This document shows positions 38,345 to 51,000 of a stretch of 64,000 bases of DNA, piece after piece. Origin of the DNA: Holacanthus passer (Eukaryota > Chordata > Actinopteri > Pomacanthidae); assembly GCA_025331565.1 (NCBI GenBank), contig JAFREQ010000156.1:161001-225000 (forward strand). The letters run 5' to 3'. Made by a program: the position numbers and the translations under genes. The notes beneath the pieces are model-generated. The model ran no database searches. It saw only the letters and a program-made list of their open reading frames with translations, and was not told where the DNA came from. Each line of letters opens with the position of its first letter. The stretch's first letter is position 1.

Positions 38345-39380
38345 ATGTAGGAAAAGAAAAGTGGAGAGACCAGAAGAAGAGGAGGCGAAGGAGAAGGAGA
38401 CGATAAGAGAAACAGACATGTAAAGAGGAGAAAACAGGAGGTGAAGACAGAGGTGAGACAGAGAAGAAGATGGAGGAGGAGAAAAGGAGGAAAGAAGGAG
38501 CAGATGAGATGATCAAGGAAGAAGAAGGAAAAATGAGAGATTAGACACTGAGACGAGGAGGTGAAAGAGGAGCTGAGGGAGGATGAGGTGAAAAAGGAGA
38601 GAGGATGTTTAGGAGCAGATGAGGTGTGTTGTAGGTTTTACTACATACTACACACACTAAGAGGAGGAGAGAGGTGGAGGTGAAGAGGAGTAGATGATGG
38701 AGGAGAGCAGATGAGGAAGGAGGTTAGACTCAGAGGTCAGACAGTGGAATGAGGTGAAAGAGGAGGTGAAGAGCAATAAAAGAGGAGGTGAGACGTTTAG
38801 GAGCAGAGAAGACACGATGCAGGTGAAGGCATGAGAGAGGAGAAGAAGGTGATGGAGGAGAAAAATAGAAAATCTGTTGCTATTTTTTCTGCCATTGATG
38901 ATAGGAAGGGAGAATGCAGAGGAACGGAGGAGGAGGAGGAGGAGAAGGAGAAGGAGGTGAAAAGTAATAAGAGGAGATGGTTCAGGAGCAGAAAAGAAGA
39001 TCAGAGGAAAAATGGAGCCATGTTGTACAGCAGGAGGAGAGGAGGGAGCTTTGTGGAGTAGTAAAAAGGAGAACCTTTTCCTCAGTTAAAAGGAGAGGAG
39101 CAGAAAAGAAAGGAGGTGGGAGGAGGCGAGATGGCTCAAGAGAGGAAAGAAAAGAAGACATGAAGCAAGTTTTTTCCCACAGTTACACTGAAAGGAGAGG
39201 AGGGAGGAAGGGAGGTGAAGAGGAGGTGAAGAGGAGGCGATGCAAAGGAGGTGAGCTGGTTCAGGAGCAGATAAGACAATCAAAGGGGAGAAGAAGATGT
39301 TTTGCCACATTTACACTGAGAAGAGCAGAGAGGAGAGGAGCAGGAGGAGATGGAGGAGGAGGTGGAGGAGGTGATGAAGT
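38345..39380 (+). repeat. about 1 kb of purine-rich (GGA/GAA) low-complexity DNA in acta2 intron 1
   Basis: The plus strand is overwhelmingly A/G with aggagg, gaagaag and gaggtgaag motifs but no strict period. The acta2 transcript is correspondingly C/U-rich. The Glu/Lys/Arg-rich frames are compositional. Confidence 0.85.
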
Positions 39381-39385
39381 CTTAC

Positions 39386-39615
39386 CGTGGCAGTGCAGGG
39401 CCTGCTGGGACGTGGGGGGGGGGCAGGACAGAAGTGAGCGTCTGAAGTTCTGCGACTGAGTTTATCAACCCTCCACCTCCTCCATCCATCCCTCCTTCCA
39501 TCCCTTCATCCCAAACATGGCCTGGGCCTCCTCCCTCTCTCCCTCCACCTCCATCAGTCCCTCCTCCCTCTCTCCTCCTCCCTATCGCTCTCTCTCTTGA
39601 TTCCTTATAGGGCAG
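39386..39615 (-). promoter_or_regulatory. acta2: acta2 promoter and untranslated exon 1, with two CArG boxes
   Basis: Reading down the minus strand: CCCTATAAGG (39612-39603), then CCATGTTTGG (39520-39511), then a weak TATA-like tgataaac, then an exon ending cactgccacg|gtaaga at 39386/39385. The two boxes correspond in order and sequence to the mammalian ACTA2 CArG B (CCCTATATGG) and CArG A (CCTTGTTTGG), which bind SRF/myocardin. Spacing here is about 83 bp, wider than I recall for mammals. This supports smooth-muscle regulation and the acta2 assignment. Confidence 0.65.
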
Positions 39616-39685
39616 GTCCTGAGGGAAGCAGCCAATCACACAGCTCACGGCGCCACCAGACTTTCTCCCATCATTCACTGCATTC

Positions 39686-39688
<3 letters not shown>

Positions 39689-39733
<45 letters not shown>

Positions 39734-39780
39734 TAGACAGGCAGACAGATACAGACAGACTGACAGACAGACAGGCAGAC

Positions 39781-39823
<43 letters not shown>

Positions 39824-40005
39824 TAGACGGGCAGACAGATAGACAGGCAGACAGATAGACAGACAGGCAAACAGATAGACAGGCAGACAGATAGACAGAC
39901 AGACAGACAGATAGACAGGCAGATAGACAGACAGGCAGGCAGGCGGATGGACAGACGGATGGACGGACAGACAGACAGACAGACAGGCGGATGGACAGAC
40001 AGCAA
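39689..40005 (+). repeat. (GA)n followed by (ACAG/ATAG)n array upstream of acta2
   Basis: Runs of gagaga at 39689-39720 pass into cagacagatagacaggcagac repeats for nearly 290 bp. The Ser/Val/Cys/Leu frames on the minus strand are artefacts. Confidence 0.92.
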
Positions 40006-40027
40006 TATGAAGTGCTTACAGTCAACA

Positions 40028-40410
40028 GCAGTGTTGGAGGAAGTATTCGCAGCCTTTACTACAGTGAAAGTACTACAAAGTAAAAATACTCTGTTACTAG
40101 TAAAAGTCCTGCATTAATGTTCCTTCAGTAACAGTCTGTGAGTTTCATCAGTCAAATGTCCTGAAAGTCTTCAGAGCATCAAACTGTCTGTGTCTGTTCT
40201 TCTGTTCCATCTTCTGTTGTCACACGATTTTTCCTCCTCATTCATGTAAAAGCAGGATTTTTCCTGTTGGAGCTCATTTTCAACTATTTTGTTCAGGACT
40301 GAAACTAATGATTCTTTTCATTCTGGATTCATCTGCTGATTCTTTTCTCCATCGATCGATCGATTGTTTAGTTTGTAAAAATTCTGAAAATAGTGAGAAA
40401 GCAGAAGGTC
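40028..40410 (+). mobile_element. dispersed teleost repeat, copy 2 (inverse of 14235-14640)
   Basis: Starts 'gttggaggaagtattc', contains 'gttactagtaaaagtcctgc' and 'tccatcgatcgatcgattg', and continues into 'ctgaaaatagtgagaaa'. It is nearly identical to the reverse complement of the copy in ankrd22 intron 1. Non-coding. Confidence 0.75.
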
Positions 40411-42584
40411 AGACGGTGTTCGGTGTCATTAATCACTGTTATTGCTTAAAACGTACCAGATCAACATTGGCTGCTGAACCAAACGAATGAGCGAATGAAT
40501 GAATGAACGAATGAAACTTGACAGAAACCTAAATGTAACGTTATTCCGTCTGCATTTCATTGTGTTACCTGCTAAAGTAAAAACACTGCAGACGAAGTCT
40601 TGATGTCGTCTCGCTGTGCCGACAGGTGAGATGATGATGATGGAGTTTCTTCACCTACCGACAGATTTCAGGTAAAAATCAGTGTATTGTCATTAGGGCC
40701 TGGACAGGAAGTGATTATTATATATCAGGTTTTCTCTGCCGAATCATGTTGTTTCTTCGTGGCAGCGATCGCTCCACAGGCTCCAGTGCCCGTCCAGGTT
40801 TTGGACCCACTGTTGAAGTGAATGAGTGACTGATGAAGTCCAGCTGTGTTGACTGTCAGCGGCAGTCAGTCGGTCTGTGCTGATATGAGACTGACCTCCA
40901 CTTCAACTCTGCACAGACCAGCTGCCACTTCACACCGACCTCACCGCATCTTTAAACTGAGACCGGCCGAGTCCACAGATCAGCGATCAGTCAGACTACG
41001 GGAGAAAAGGTTCGGTCACAACAGAATTTAAAATGAGAAAAATCCACCAGTTTGTGACGTTGTCGTCGCTGTTTGTAGCTCCAGACTTTTTTAACCTTAA
41101 TAATTTGCATATGAATTTGCCTGTAAAGCCCATTGAACAGGCAGTGCAGCAAAAAGCTCTCGTCCCTCCAGAATTTAAAATGTTGGCTTTAACAGAATCA
41201 CAGGAAACTGTGAAATATCCACAAGCATCAAGTTCATCATTGAAGAACTTTGATCAACGTCAAACTGTCCTGACAGAGTTTAGCTCCAAAATGGAGGATC
41301 GATCATAGCACATTAGCTGCATGTCACCATCCAGTTTTATTAAGCTCCATAAATGAAGTCAATTTGTGCATGTGGACAGACGTCCGTTTGAGTGTTGATG
41401 ACGTAGTGATTTCACCTGCAGGCTCGTTGGTGAAGCTGGTGGCAAAGTTAATGTCTAACACCAAGTCATTCATAAAATCTTCCTCCTGTTTTCTCTGACC
41501 GTTTTTTCCCCCCAAAGTTTTGTTCTCAGTATTGTTCATTTCATTCCACATAGTTACAAGAGACTCACTAATACTAAAATAATATTAATGGAAATATGCA
41601 GAACGAGTTCTGTGCTCATAAAAAGATGCAACAATCAAACAGAATATCACGTAGTATCTCCTAATGTGACTTCTTTTATAAATGATAACATTTCTTCTTC
41701 GATAACTTCTTTCATATGCCAATGATTCTTTTTTTAAATGCTTTTTTCTATACACTGAAAATGTCCATAATTCATGGATAAGTTGTCTCGTGACATTGAG
41801 GTGATGTGTTTTCTACCCTCCTGCTGCGTCTCCATCCCGGACTGTTTGAAAAGAAGAAACTCATCTTCAGTCGAGTTTTTCTGATCGTATTCAGAGTTGC
41901 TGTCTGTCGGAGAAGCTGCAGGTCTCAGCTGGTTGCGATGGTTCTCAGCGTGACCACAGGATCATTCTGTGTTCAGACACTGATTCTGGCTGCTGGATGT
42001 GAAGGTTGAATCTGGGCAGCTGACTCAGATACATGTTTGAATCCTCTTGTGTTGACTTAGTTTCCATTCTCAGCTGTGTCTCCTCCATTTGTCCATCACA
42101 CTGTTACTAACTGAGATACACTCATTAAACAACACGCTGAACATATCCTGTTACAAACAGCTCTGGTCTGTCTTCAGCTGGTTAAACTGATCCAGGACGA
42201 CTCTTTCTGTCCTCAGTGAAGCAGCCAATAAGAGGCCTGATACACAGACTGATGAGGGACAGTTTCAGCTTTGTAAGTTAAATCATGCGTCTTGTGTTCT
42301 CTCTGGTTTCAAAGTTCAAAATGTTAACTAGACCCAGCTATGATGTAACATCGCTCAATAGTAATTATGAACTGATGTAGTGCACAAAACATGGACAGAG
42401 CATGTAGCTACTGGCCAACAGGATTTTCAGTCTTTGTGCAGCTACTCTTAAAAGGACAACTTAACTTTATTCAAATTCAAATGCATTTAAACCCACAACT
42501 TACCACCACCTCAGCAGTAGCCAACATGTTGGCAAATAGCTGCCTACGTCCACATCCTGCAAACACAAAGCAACACAATCATTC

Positions 42585-42700
42585 CATGGATAATGATAAC
42601 TATGGCGTCCCTCAGGGTTCTAGTTTTGGTCCTATAGAATTCCATTCTACATGCTGTTATGTAACATGGTAAATGGTAATGGCTGTTTGTATTTGTCCAT
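42585..42700 (+). mobile_element. LINE reverse transcriptase relic (VPQGS motif)
   Basis: The frame reads YGVPQGSSFGPIEF, then after a shift FYMLLCNMVNGNG, matching the GVPQGS-x-LGPLLF-x-LYMLPLG region of L2/CR1-type reverse transcriptases. The two halves sit in different frames, so it is a decayed fragment. Confidence 0.65.
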
Positions 42701-43697
42701 ATGTCTGCAAACCTCTTTTATAACGCTTCTCACTCACAGGTTCTCCTGCCTAAACAACAAAACAGGAAGTTTGTCAGTGGCAAAAATGACCAAAATTACT
42801 GTTACAAAAACAATTCTAATGAATATTTTCTGATCTGAAAGTTTGGTTTGAGCAACAAACACTACTTGGATCTTTGTCCACTTGTGGGCAGCAGAGCAGT
42901 ATGTAAACAAACATTAGATCCTGTGTGGAGAACCTCAGAGGTTTCTTGGTGGATCTCTCAGCTGGTCTAGAAGATGGGAAATGTGCCTCAAAACCAAAAC
43001 TAGCAGCTCAAAGAGGCTAAAAAGCTCAGTAGAGCTACATAGATGGAGACAATTCATACCTATCAGAGACACTTTAACATCTCACAGAGACGTCTGAGTG
43101 TTCATACAAAATATTCCTGCAACTTCAAGTTTGTAACATCACATATCAGATCCAGACAATTCTGTGTGAATTAGGTCTAATTATCATCATAATTCTGTCG
43201 ATATAAACCAGTTCTGGTCATTATTTACTTTACTACCTTCCTCTCTGTGTCTCTCACCTCCTGATATGGGAGTGTAACACGTTCATTCACACACAAACAC
43301 ACACACACACACACATATATGTCTCAGCAGCATGCCAAAACAATGACATCATCAGTTTACATGATGCACACCACAGTCCTGTTCTGAGGACAGATCCCAG
43401 ACCATCCTGAACCCCCACACACACACACACACACACACACACATCTGATCCCCATGTTAGGACGAGAACCTGCAGCTTTAACATCCAACTGTTCTTCACT
43501 GCTCAGTCTCAAGATTCAACGATTGCTCTGATGTTTCATAAGGATTTGAACAGATCACTAAATTATTCTTTCTGCATTGACAAAATATTAGCAAAAAGTT
43601 ATCAGACACAACAATAATGTGTCTCCGTGTGGACATCAGTCGACTGGGAAGCAGAAACCAGAGACACAAGTGATCTGGTCGTCCTTCACCGTCTTCT

Positions 43698-43712
43698 CCA
43701 CTAGGGGGCCAC
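43698..43712 (+). promoter_or_regulatory. CTCF-like motif
   Basis: CCACTAGGGGGCCAC fits 13 of 15 positions of the CTCF core. Confidence 0.35.
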
Positions 43713-43724
43713 TGCATGTGTGGC

Positions 43725-43990
43725 CCAATAACTAATATTAGCTAATTATCAGTAAACACAAAGTCCAGCTGAGGCTGATGTGAACGTCATTAGTTCTGCA
43801 GGTATTTGGTCCAAAATATTGGACACATTAAAATGTTGACCTGATGGTGGCGCTAGATGAAAAGTCAGAGGATCATGTTATCAAGATCAAGTTATCACAG
43901 TTCATCCTGAGGGGACCATGAATGTCTGAAGCACGTTTCATCACAATCCATCCGACAGTTGTTGAGAAGAGGAGAAATGAAAATTCATAA
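43725..43990 (+). mobile_element. dispersed repeat, copy B (related to 22160-22460)
   Basis: Shares 'attagctaattatcagtaaacac', 'gatggtggcgctagatgaaaag' and 'cagttcatcctgaggggacc' with copy A, in the same order and orientation. Confidence 0.7.
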
Positions 43991-44251
43991 ATGATTGAAG
44001 TATTTGATTTTTCACTGCCTGATAAAACAAATTTCAGAGGAGGGGAGAGAAGAAGGAAATTCAGACCAGAACAATACGGATGGTTTTCAAAGTAAAAATT
44101 TTCAATTCCATGAATTCAGTGATATTTAAGCTTCATTACAAAATCAGAGGTGATTGAATTTCACATTTCACAGCTATCATTTGCTTCATCCTCTGGTGAA
44201 CATGAATATCATCGAAATGCGACTCTGGTTTCCTGTCGCACATGCTACAGT

Positions 44252-44304
<53 letters not shown>

Positions 44305-46566
44305 GGAACATTACAGGCGGTTTGAGGAGGGGGCAGCAGTCTATCTCCTTAAAAAGACAAACACAGCGGGGTGGAGGATGGCGGGATGAGGTCAGGCTAA
44401 ATGAGGCAGTGAAGAAGAAGAAGAGGAAGAAGAAGAAGAATGTTTGCTGTTTCTGAATGTTTTGACGTGAATGTTTGAAGCTGTTTGTCTCTTCATGTGA
44501 AGAACAACTGGCTGATTCTGTCCTGTGAGTCTGAGTCTGACTGAAGACGGATCACAGTCGACGAAATGTCTTAACCGCTTCATTTCATCAGGATTCTCCT
44601 TCTTATGGGACATTTCCTGACTGTGATTGAGCACTGTTTCATGTCATTTAATGTAAGTTATAGTAACATTTAATTTCTGACCTACAAGAAATCCTCCAAT
44701 TATCCAACAGTCAGATCATCAAGCAACAGGTGATCTGGCAGAAATTTCGCCTGATTGTAAAATGATCCATGGGATTAATTCAGGTTCTTCAGTAAAGAGT
44801 CTGTCTGACTTTATCTGACTGAAACTCTCCTTTAAATCCTCAGAACGAAAGATGAGCAGCTGTGAACCGAACTGATGGACCAAAGTCAAAGCTGCAACAA
44901 GTCTGTGGAAATGAAAACTGGAGGAGACTCAACTACGACTCCCAGGATGCATTTCGCTAACAAATAGCCAATCACAGATTAATGTTGAGCTGAAGCTAAA
45001 GATTAAACTGATTAAACACTGTTTGATCAGCTCAGTTTTATCAACTGGCTTCCTCTGATCGCTGCACCCGCTGAGGCTCATGGGTATCGTAGTGTTCACA
45101 GCCATCGACTGATGGAGGAATGTGTCAGGATGCACATATAACATTTGTCTACAGTATGTTTCAGTTGTTCTGCTCCACTCAGGTTCTCCTTAAAAGGAAA
45201 CTTTACTATGAGAGAAACAAAACTTCCTGCATCAGAGGAAACACCCACTTTACTGCTCGTCTGGAAAAGAAAGAAACTCGAGGAAGAAAAAGAGCAACAT
45301 ATGGCAGAAACAGTGGAGTAAGAGCAGATTAAATAGAACATAAAACAACAGACAGCAGTGAGATGTGTCTGTGTCTGTGTCTTTAAGTCCAAAAAAGGAA
45401 GCCGGTCGGTAAATAAGAGGAGACTATGCCTCCTCCTCCTCCTCCTCCTCGTCTCATGTAAGGAGAGGAAACGCTGTGGGTGTGGTCTGGTTGTCTTTCT
45501 GTCTTTCTCTACAGTGTGTGTCTCCTCATCCAGACTGTGGACAGTAGTATTTCTCAGTGTGAGTGCTGTCCTTCACTATGTCCTTGTTTAGTTGTACAGT
45601 GTTCCTCTGGTCCTCGGCCCCTCCTCCGCTCAGTGGCCTTCATAGCTTCATACCGCACTCGCTGATTTCAGCTCATTATTTCCACTCAGTTTCACTCTGA
45701 TGCGTTAATGTTCATTTGGTACAAACTCACACAGCAGCTGTGCTGAAGCTTGGATTCATTTCATATGAAACACTGTTCTGTCCATTAAACCACGTGTGCA
45801 GATTTGACAGCTAAATATGATTCAGCTGTTAAAATCACATGTTGTCATATTTTGATTTTATTTTCTGTATCATAGTTTAAATTGTAATAACAATGTAATA
45901 ACGTTGCATAACATGTAATAACAATAGACAACTACAGACAGGCACCATCAGGTTTGATAAGTTCGCAGTTTGTAGTCAGATTTATAGAGTTTGATCATAT
46001 TATCAGTCTCAGACCGGAACCTGAAGGGAACCACGTGTTCACGCACATCTGTGCACTGACAGACGCAGCACAGGTGTTTGCATCAGGATGAGGGACTGAG
46101 CTCACCTGCGAGCACCTGAACGCAGCATTTTCATCTCACGGGGACGTTATAAGGAAGAAGCAAACCTCATCTTCAGCATGACAGCGAACCGTTCGCTCAC
46201 CGACAGGTTCTGTCAGAGAGAGTCAACAGAGTCACAGACGAGTCGCAGACGAGTCGCAGCCTCGACAGCGACGCACTGATTGACTGACACTCATACAGAC
46301 AAGTCAGAGTTGAGTTCAGATGTGCGGTGCATGTCCATCATTTTGTATTCTGTATATTGAGTGAACATATACTTGGATGACACCTGAACTCTAAACCAAC
46401 ATAAGCTCTAATATCATGATCTTTATCTTAATTGTGGTGAAAACTGGAAAGTTTCAGTGTTTTACATCTTCAGAGCCTCCTTCACACTCAGCAAACTTTT
46501 CTGTGCTTTCTTTCATATTTTATACAGTTTGTGGGTGAAGTTGACTCCACCTGCTTCACCTCCACT

Positions 46567-46629
<63 letters not shown>

Positions 46630-46795
46630 CCTGGACTTTGACCGAAAATGGGAAAACAGCTGGACTCCTTACGGGACTTCTGAAACAGTTTCTGATTGGC
46701 CGACTAACATCAACACACAGCGAGCTGCTCAGGAATGTGTGTGTGTGTGTGTGTGTGTGTTCTGCCTTTTTTCTGTTTATGGCAACAGGAGACCA

Positions 46796-47150
46796 GTGGT
46801 GGAAGTGCTCAGATCTTATACTTCTGTCAAAGTACTAATACCACAGTGTAGAAATATTCTGTTAAAAGTCCTGCATTCAAAATATAATTAAAGTATCAAA
46901 AGTCCTCAATATGCAGAATAATATATTATTATCTTATAATTATTGATGCATTAATGTGTTCACCATTTTAATGTTGCAGCTGATTTGACTTTACATTCTG
47001 CTGGTAGTTTGTGAATTTACGACAGATCGATGAAGTTTTATCTTCAGATAATATTGCAGTTAATAATCTGAGACTGCAAGCAACTTAAGTTATTGAATAA
47101 ATGTGGTGAAAAGTGTAGTAAAAAGTAAAATATTTCCCTCTGAGATGTGG
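46796..47150 (+). mobile_element. TGGTGGAA/AGTACT-type dispersed element
   Basis: Starts 'agtggtggaagtgctcagatc', includes 'aaagtcctgcattcaaaatataattaaagtatcaaaagtc' and ends near 'aaaagtaaaatatttccctc'. This is a familiar teleost non-coding element of the same class as 20765-21362. Confidence 0.55.
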
Positions 47151-47605
47151 AGAAAGAGAAAGACCTCAGATTTCAGTATCATGGAAATGTGACTTTACAT
47201 GATTTAATATAAATGTTTGTACAATATGAATCACATCAGTACTTTCATCGCGCAGGAAACAGCAGAATTATGTTTGTTTTGTAAAATATTTAAATTATTT
47301 TTTTTATCTGAGATTGAGAGTTGTAACAGATAAAATATGTTTTTATAAAGCTGCAGTTTTGCATTAAAAAGCATGTAAAGTGTTTTCTTCCATCAGTCTG
47401 AAAGAAAAACTAGAAAATGTCATATTTACGGATTTTTCTCTTCAGCAGCTCGATGGCTGAATGTTGGTTAAAATGCTGAATATTAAATCCAGACCTGATT
47501 GTGTGTTGTGTCCCTTTAGTTCTGCTTTGGTCTGAAACATCTTCCTCTTCTTCTGTTTGACTCCAGGTTCAAACTTCGATAGAACACTCAGAGCCTTAAA
47601 CTTCT

Positions 47606-47620
47606 GCTGCCACCTGCTGG
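47606..47620 (-). promoter_or_regulatory. CTCF core match, left half of a divergent pair
   Basis: The minus strand reads CCAGCAGGTGGCAGC, a 15 of 15 match to the CTCF core. It points away from the motif at 47765-47779. Confidence 0.5.
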
Positions 47621-47727
47621 TCAACACATGTGCTTTCACCCAAAGAGTCATTTAATGTTGCAGTGACTGTCATCAGTCCAAACTCCTGCATTAGCCTGTG
47701 GCTCCCTCTGCAGGAGAAATTTGGTGA

Positions 47728-47770
47728 TGCAGGCCACTGAGTGTCCTGTAGTGACACTCAGTGGCCTGCA
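47728..47770. repeat. perfect 18-bp inverted repeat with 7-nt loop
   Basis: The left arm TGCAGGCCACTGAGTGTC (47728-47745) and right arm GACACTCAGTGGCCTGCA (47753-47770) are exact reverse complements around ctgtagt. The right arm runs into a CTCF motif. Confidence 0.9.
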
Positions 47771-47779
47771 GGTGGCGCT
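47765..47779 (+). promoter_or_regulatory. CTCF core match, right half of a divergent pair
   Basis: CCTGCAGGTGGCGCT fits 14 of 15 positions of the CTCF core and overlaps the hairpin's right arm. Confidence 0.45.
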
Positions 47780-48046
47780 GTCTGCTGCTGGCTAGACTGA
47801 TATTTTCTCTTCCAGTTTGTGAAAGTGACTCTGGTTTGAGCTGCAGCTCCTCTGATGGAAACTCAGGTTATTTTGATTAATTAGACAAATTAGATCCAAA
47901 AACAATAAACAAGTGATGAATAAAAAAAAGGTTCTTCAGTCAGAAGTTTTCAAAAAACGTCAAACAAACCACTGAAACACACACACACTTCTGGGGAGGA
48001 AGACAAGGCCTCAACTCTCTGTTCTCAAGTCTCCACAGGCCTGAGG

Positions 48047-48087
<41 letters not shown>

Positions 48088-51000
48088 ACATGTACAAACT
48101 GTTTCTTCAGGTCGTCTCATTGTTTGTTCACTCAGGTGGAAACTTACTGACATGTATTTAACTACAGTACTTCCGTACAGTATTGAGGTACTTCTACTTC
48201 ACTGCAGTATTTCTCTATTGTATTGAAAATGTTGTAGATTATTATATTTTCTAGCTCGACATTTGATACGTTTGTGTTTACATATGATCCACTTTTTTCG
48301 AACTGTAACTTGTTTTTCTTCTCCGCTCTTTTGTTTATAACTGTTGATCTTTACGTCGATAAGTTTTATTCAAACTGAACGACATCTGTTTGACAGCTCG
48401 AGCTGCTCATTAGTTTTGGTTTAATTTCAATTTCAATTCAATTTTTTACGGCCGCCCCGCCTCCCGAGCTGCGGCCGCTCCCCCCCCCGAGCTGTGGCCG
48501 CCCCAAGTTGATCAGCTGTGATTAAATCGCCGCCCTGCGGGATCATGGGAGCCTCAACACACTCTGAGGTCTTTAGGTCTGGATCCACGATCAGGTTCCA
48601 GTTACATCGTATTTATGTTCTCAGGGACAAAAAGTTTAACAGTCAGATGTGTCTTACATAGAAGGTTGTTGTACTTTAATGGTGAATATTCATTTGCAGT
48701 TAATTTAATTAAACACAAAAAGCTGACAAACTGTTTTTATAAATGACTTTAACAGGATGTGTCAGAATGTGTCTGTCACTGTTTCATCATCATTCAACTA
48801 TATGAAAAATGTTTGTGTTCATATATGTCCAATATAGTTTTGACGTACGCACGCACGCACGCACGCACACACGCACACACACACACACACTGATATAAAG
48901 TATGATCACACTCTTCGTCATCCTGCCTCGACATGCGACCCTCATCACTGACTCTCTGTTCAAGTATTTGTTCCTGATATTGGAGCAGATACAGGTTCAG
49001 AGATGAGCTTCATGTTGGAACAGCGCAGCAGCCGTGTAGGTGGAGATGTGTTTGAACAGGTCCAGGATCAGATCCAAGACAGGAAGGAGAGTCCAAAGGT
49101 TTTAGATTCACATCCTTCAAAGTGAAGTGAAGCCTCAGTGTGGACGAGAGCAACGAGACGAAAAGATTGAAAGACAAAAGAGACGTCTTCGTATCACGCT
49201 GCTGCTGCCTGACGGTTCACGGCATTTAAAGAACTGTGATTCAGTTTCACTTCCTGATCAGAGTCAAGGTTGAGCTTCAGGGATTTTCTCAGGAAAAAGT
49301 TCATCTGTGCCTCCACAGAAAAGCTTTTAACGACAGCAAAACAACGAGAGGCGCCAGTTTAGACCAAAGACTTCCTGCCATGTTCGTTTGTTATATGTTC
49401 GTGTTTGAAGCAGCCGCGTGTCACAAGCTAACATCCATTCAATTCATGTCAAAGACAAATCAATGCAGAGCGATGAAGTGGTGACACACTGACGTCGTCG
49501 ACTCACCTGGACTCACCTGTTCTCACCTCTGTCCATAGAAATATACAGAAAAACTGAAATACTTCAACATCACTACTAAACTTCATTTATAGTCGCTCTT
49601 TAACAGAGCAGGAACAGATGTATGTGAAGGTTTAAACATGAAACAGTATATTTGTGAGGTCGGGCCACAGACAGGAAGTGAACAAATGACATGTTGCCGG
49701 TTTGAGTTTGAACATGAAGTTTGTGGACATAAAGATAAATAAGACCAGAGTGATCCTTCAAAATAAAATCAAGAGCTGAAGGTTAAACAGGTCAACAAAG
49801 CAGTGAGCCTGAAACAGAGTCAACAAATTTGCTCTTTTAGGTTATTAAAGCAAAATAAAAACAAATTTGAGTTCATCTATTGGAAAATGTTTCACTGTCT
49901 CTCCATGTTAAAATCCTGATTTCAACCAAAACTGACCTGATTATTAGATTTTGGAGGTTTGGACTCTGGATTCAGAGTAAAATAATAATAATAAAATAAT
50001 TCTACTGTTGTTTAATAACCATAGTTGAAAGTTGAAGTTTACATAATTTGGGTCCATCTTTGTGCATCAGAAATAAAATAATTAAAACAATTTCACTGCA
50101 CTTCTGAGAAAATCGAGCTTTCAGAACGTCGTTACAGAGAAAACTGACCCGACAATTAGACAGATAGATGATTACTGAACTCGTTCTTTGACAGCATTTT
50201 ATTGAACTACTATTATTATCATTTATATATAAGATTTAGGTTTATATTAATCCCACTGCTGTAATTAATATTCCTGCTCCTGTTGTGCCATAATCTCAGT
50301 TTGAGGATGCAGGATCTCTGCATTTCCTCCCATGAGCTTTTTCATTATTTTCAGGCTTTTCCTCCGAAGGTTTTCTCGTCTTCTCGGACAGTTTTGGCTC
50401 GTTTTCAAGCTGGTCAGACTCTGTGATGTTGAACTTCATTACAGTAATTGAGCTCGGCGACGGCCTGACTCACTTCCTTCCATCTTCCTCCTCCTTATCC
50501 AGTTGATTGTTTCGTGCTTTTATTCTGGAGTGTTTTCCTTTTTCTTGGGAATGCCTCCATTGTTTCTGTTTTTAGTCCAAAGTGACGAAAGCTGTGATTT
50601 CCCTTCACTTTCCAGTCTGTCAGCTTCCGGATCTCGGTCCATGATGAAGCGGTGAAATAATTCTCCTGTGACTCACTGTGGATCTAAAGAATCTGTTACT
50701 CCCTCTGTGTTTGTCTCTTATCAAAGTTTCATAAATGTCAGGATCACAATGTTCCAAAATATGACTCAGAGTATGACTCAGTGAAGAAATAGAAAAATGT
50801 CCCGGTCTGTCGTCGCTCTGCTTCACAGACTCTCCATCCTTCTGTTTCCTTTCATTAATCCTGAGACTGATCGGACACTTTTCTCTGGATGAACTCTGAG
50901 ACTTTTAGAAAAAAAAAACTGTTCGATCAGTTCTGAGAAATCGACCTCAGAGCAAAATAATTCAACACCACTTTTCACCAGGGTGAAATTTCGCCTTTTT

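Larger units (their letters stand above)
35346..39385 (-). other. acta2: acta2 intron 1 contents
   Basis: The 4-kb intron separates the untranslated exon (donor at 39386/39385) from the coding exon. It contains a Tc1-type terminal repeat remnant near 36318-36358, a (CT)n run at about 36722-36760, a perfect CTCF core at 37449-37463 and a purine-rich kilobase at 38345-39380. A Penelope-like junction phrase ('gaagaccatgagatgtggtcgaaagct') lies at about 37793-37820. No coding exon is seen. Confidence 0.6.

Noticed and set aside
38831..39459. Glu/Lys/Arg-rich frames suggestive of a nuclear charged protein
   Set aside because: They follow from the purine-rich composition of acta2 intron 1; no stable domain, and overlapping frames look alike.
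39382..40025. Minus-strand frame of about 200 codons rich in Cys/Leu/Ser/Val
   Set aside because: (ACAG/ATAG)n and (GA)n repeats upstream of the acta2 untranslated exon.
41033..41308. 91-codon plus-strand frame in the acta2-ch25h interval as a possible fas remnant or new gene
   Set aside because: No cysteine repeats, death domain, signal peptide or splice sites; likely chance or repeat sequence.
41806..42009. 67-codon frame with a hydrophobic stretch
   Set aside because: Only three or four scattered cysteines and no flanking exons; not a TNF-receptor repeat.
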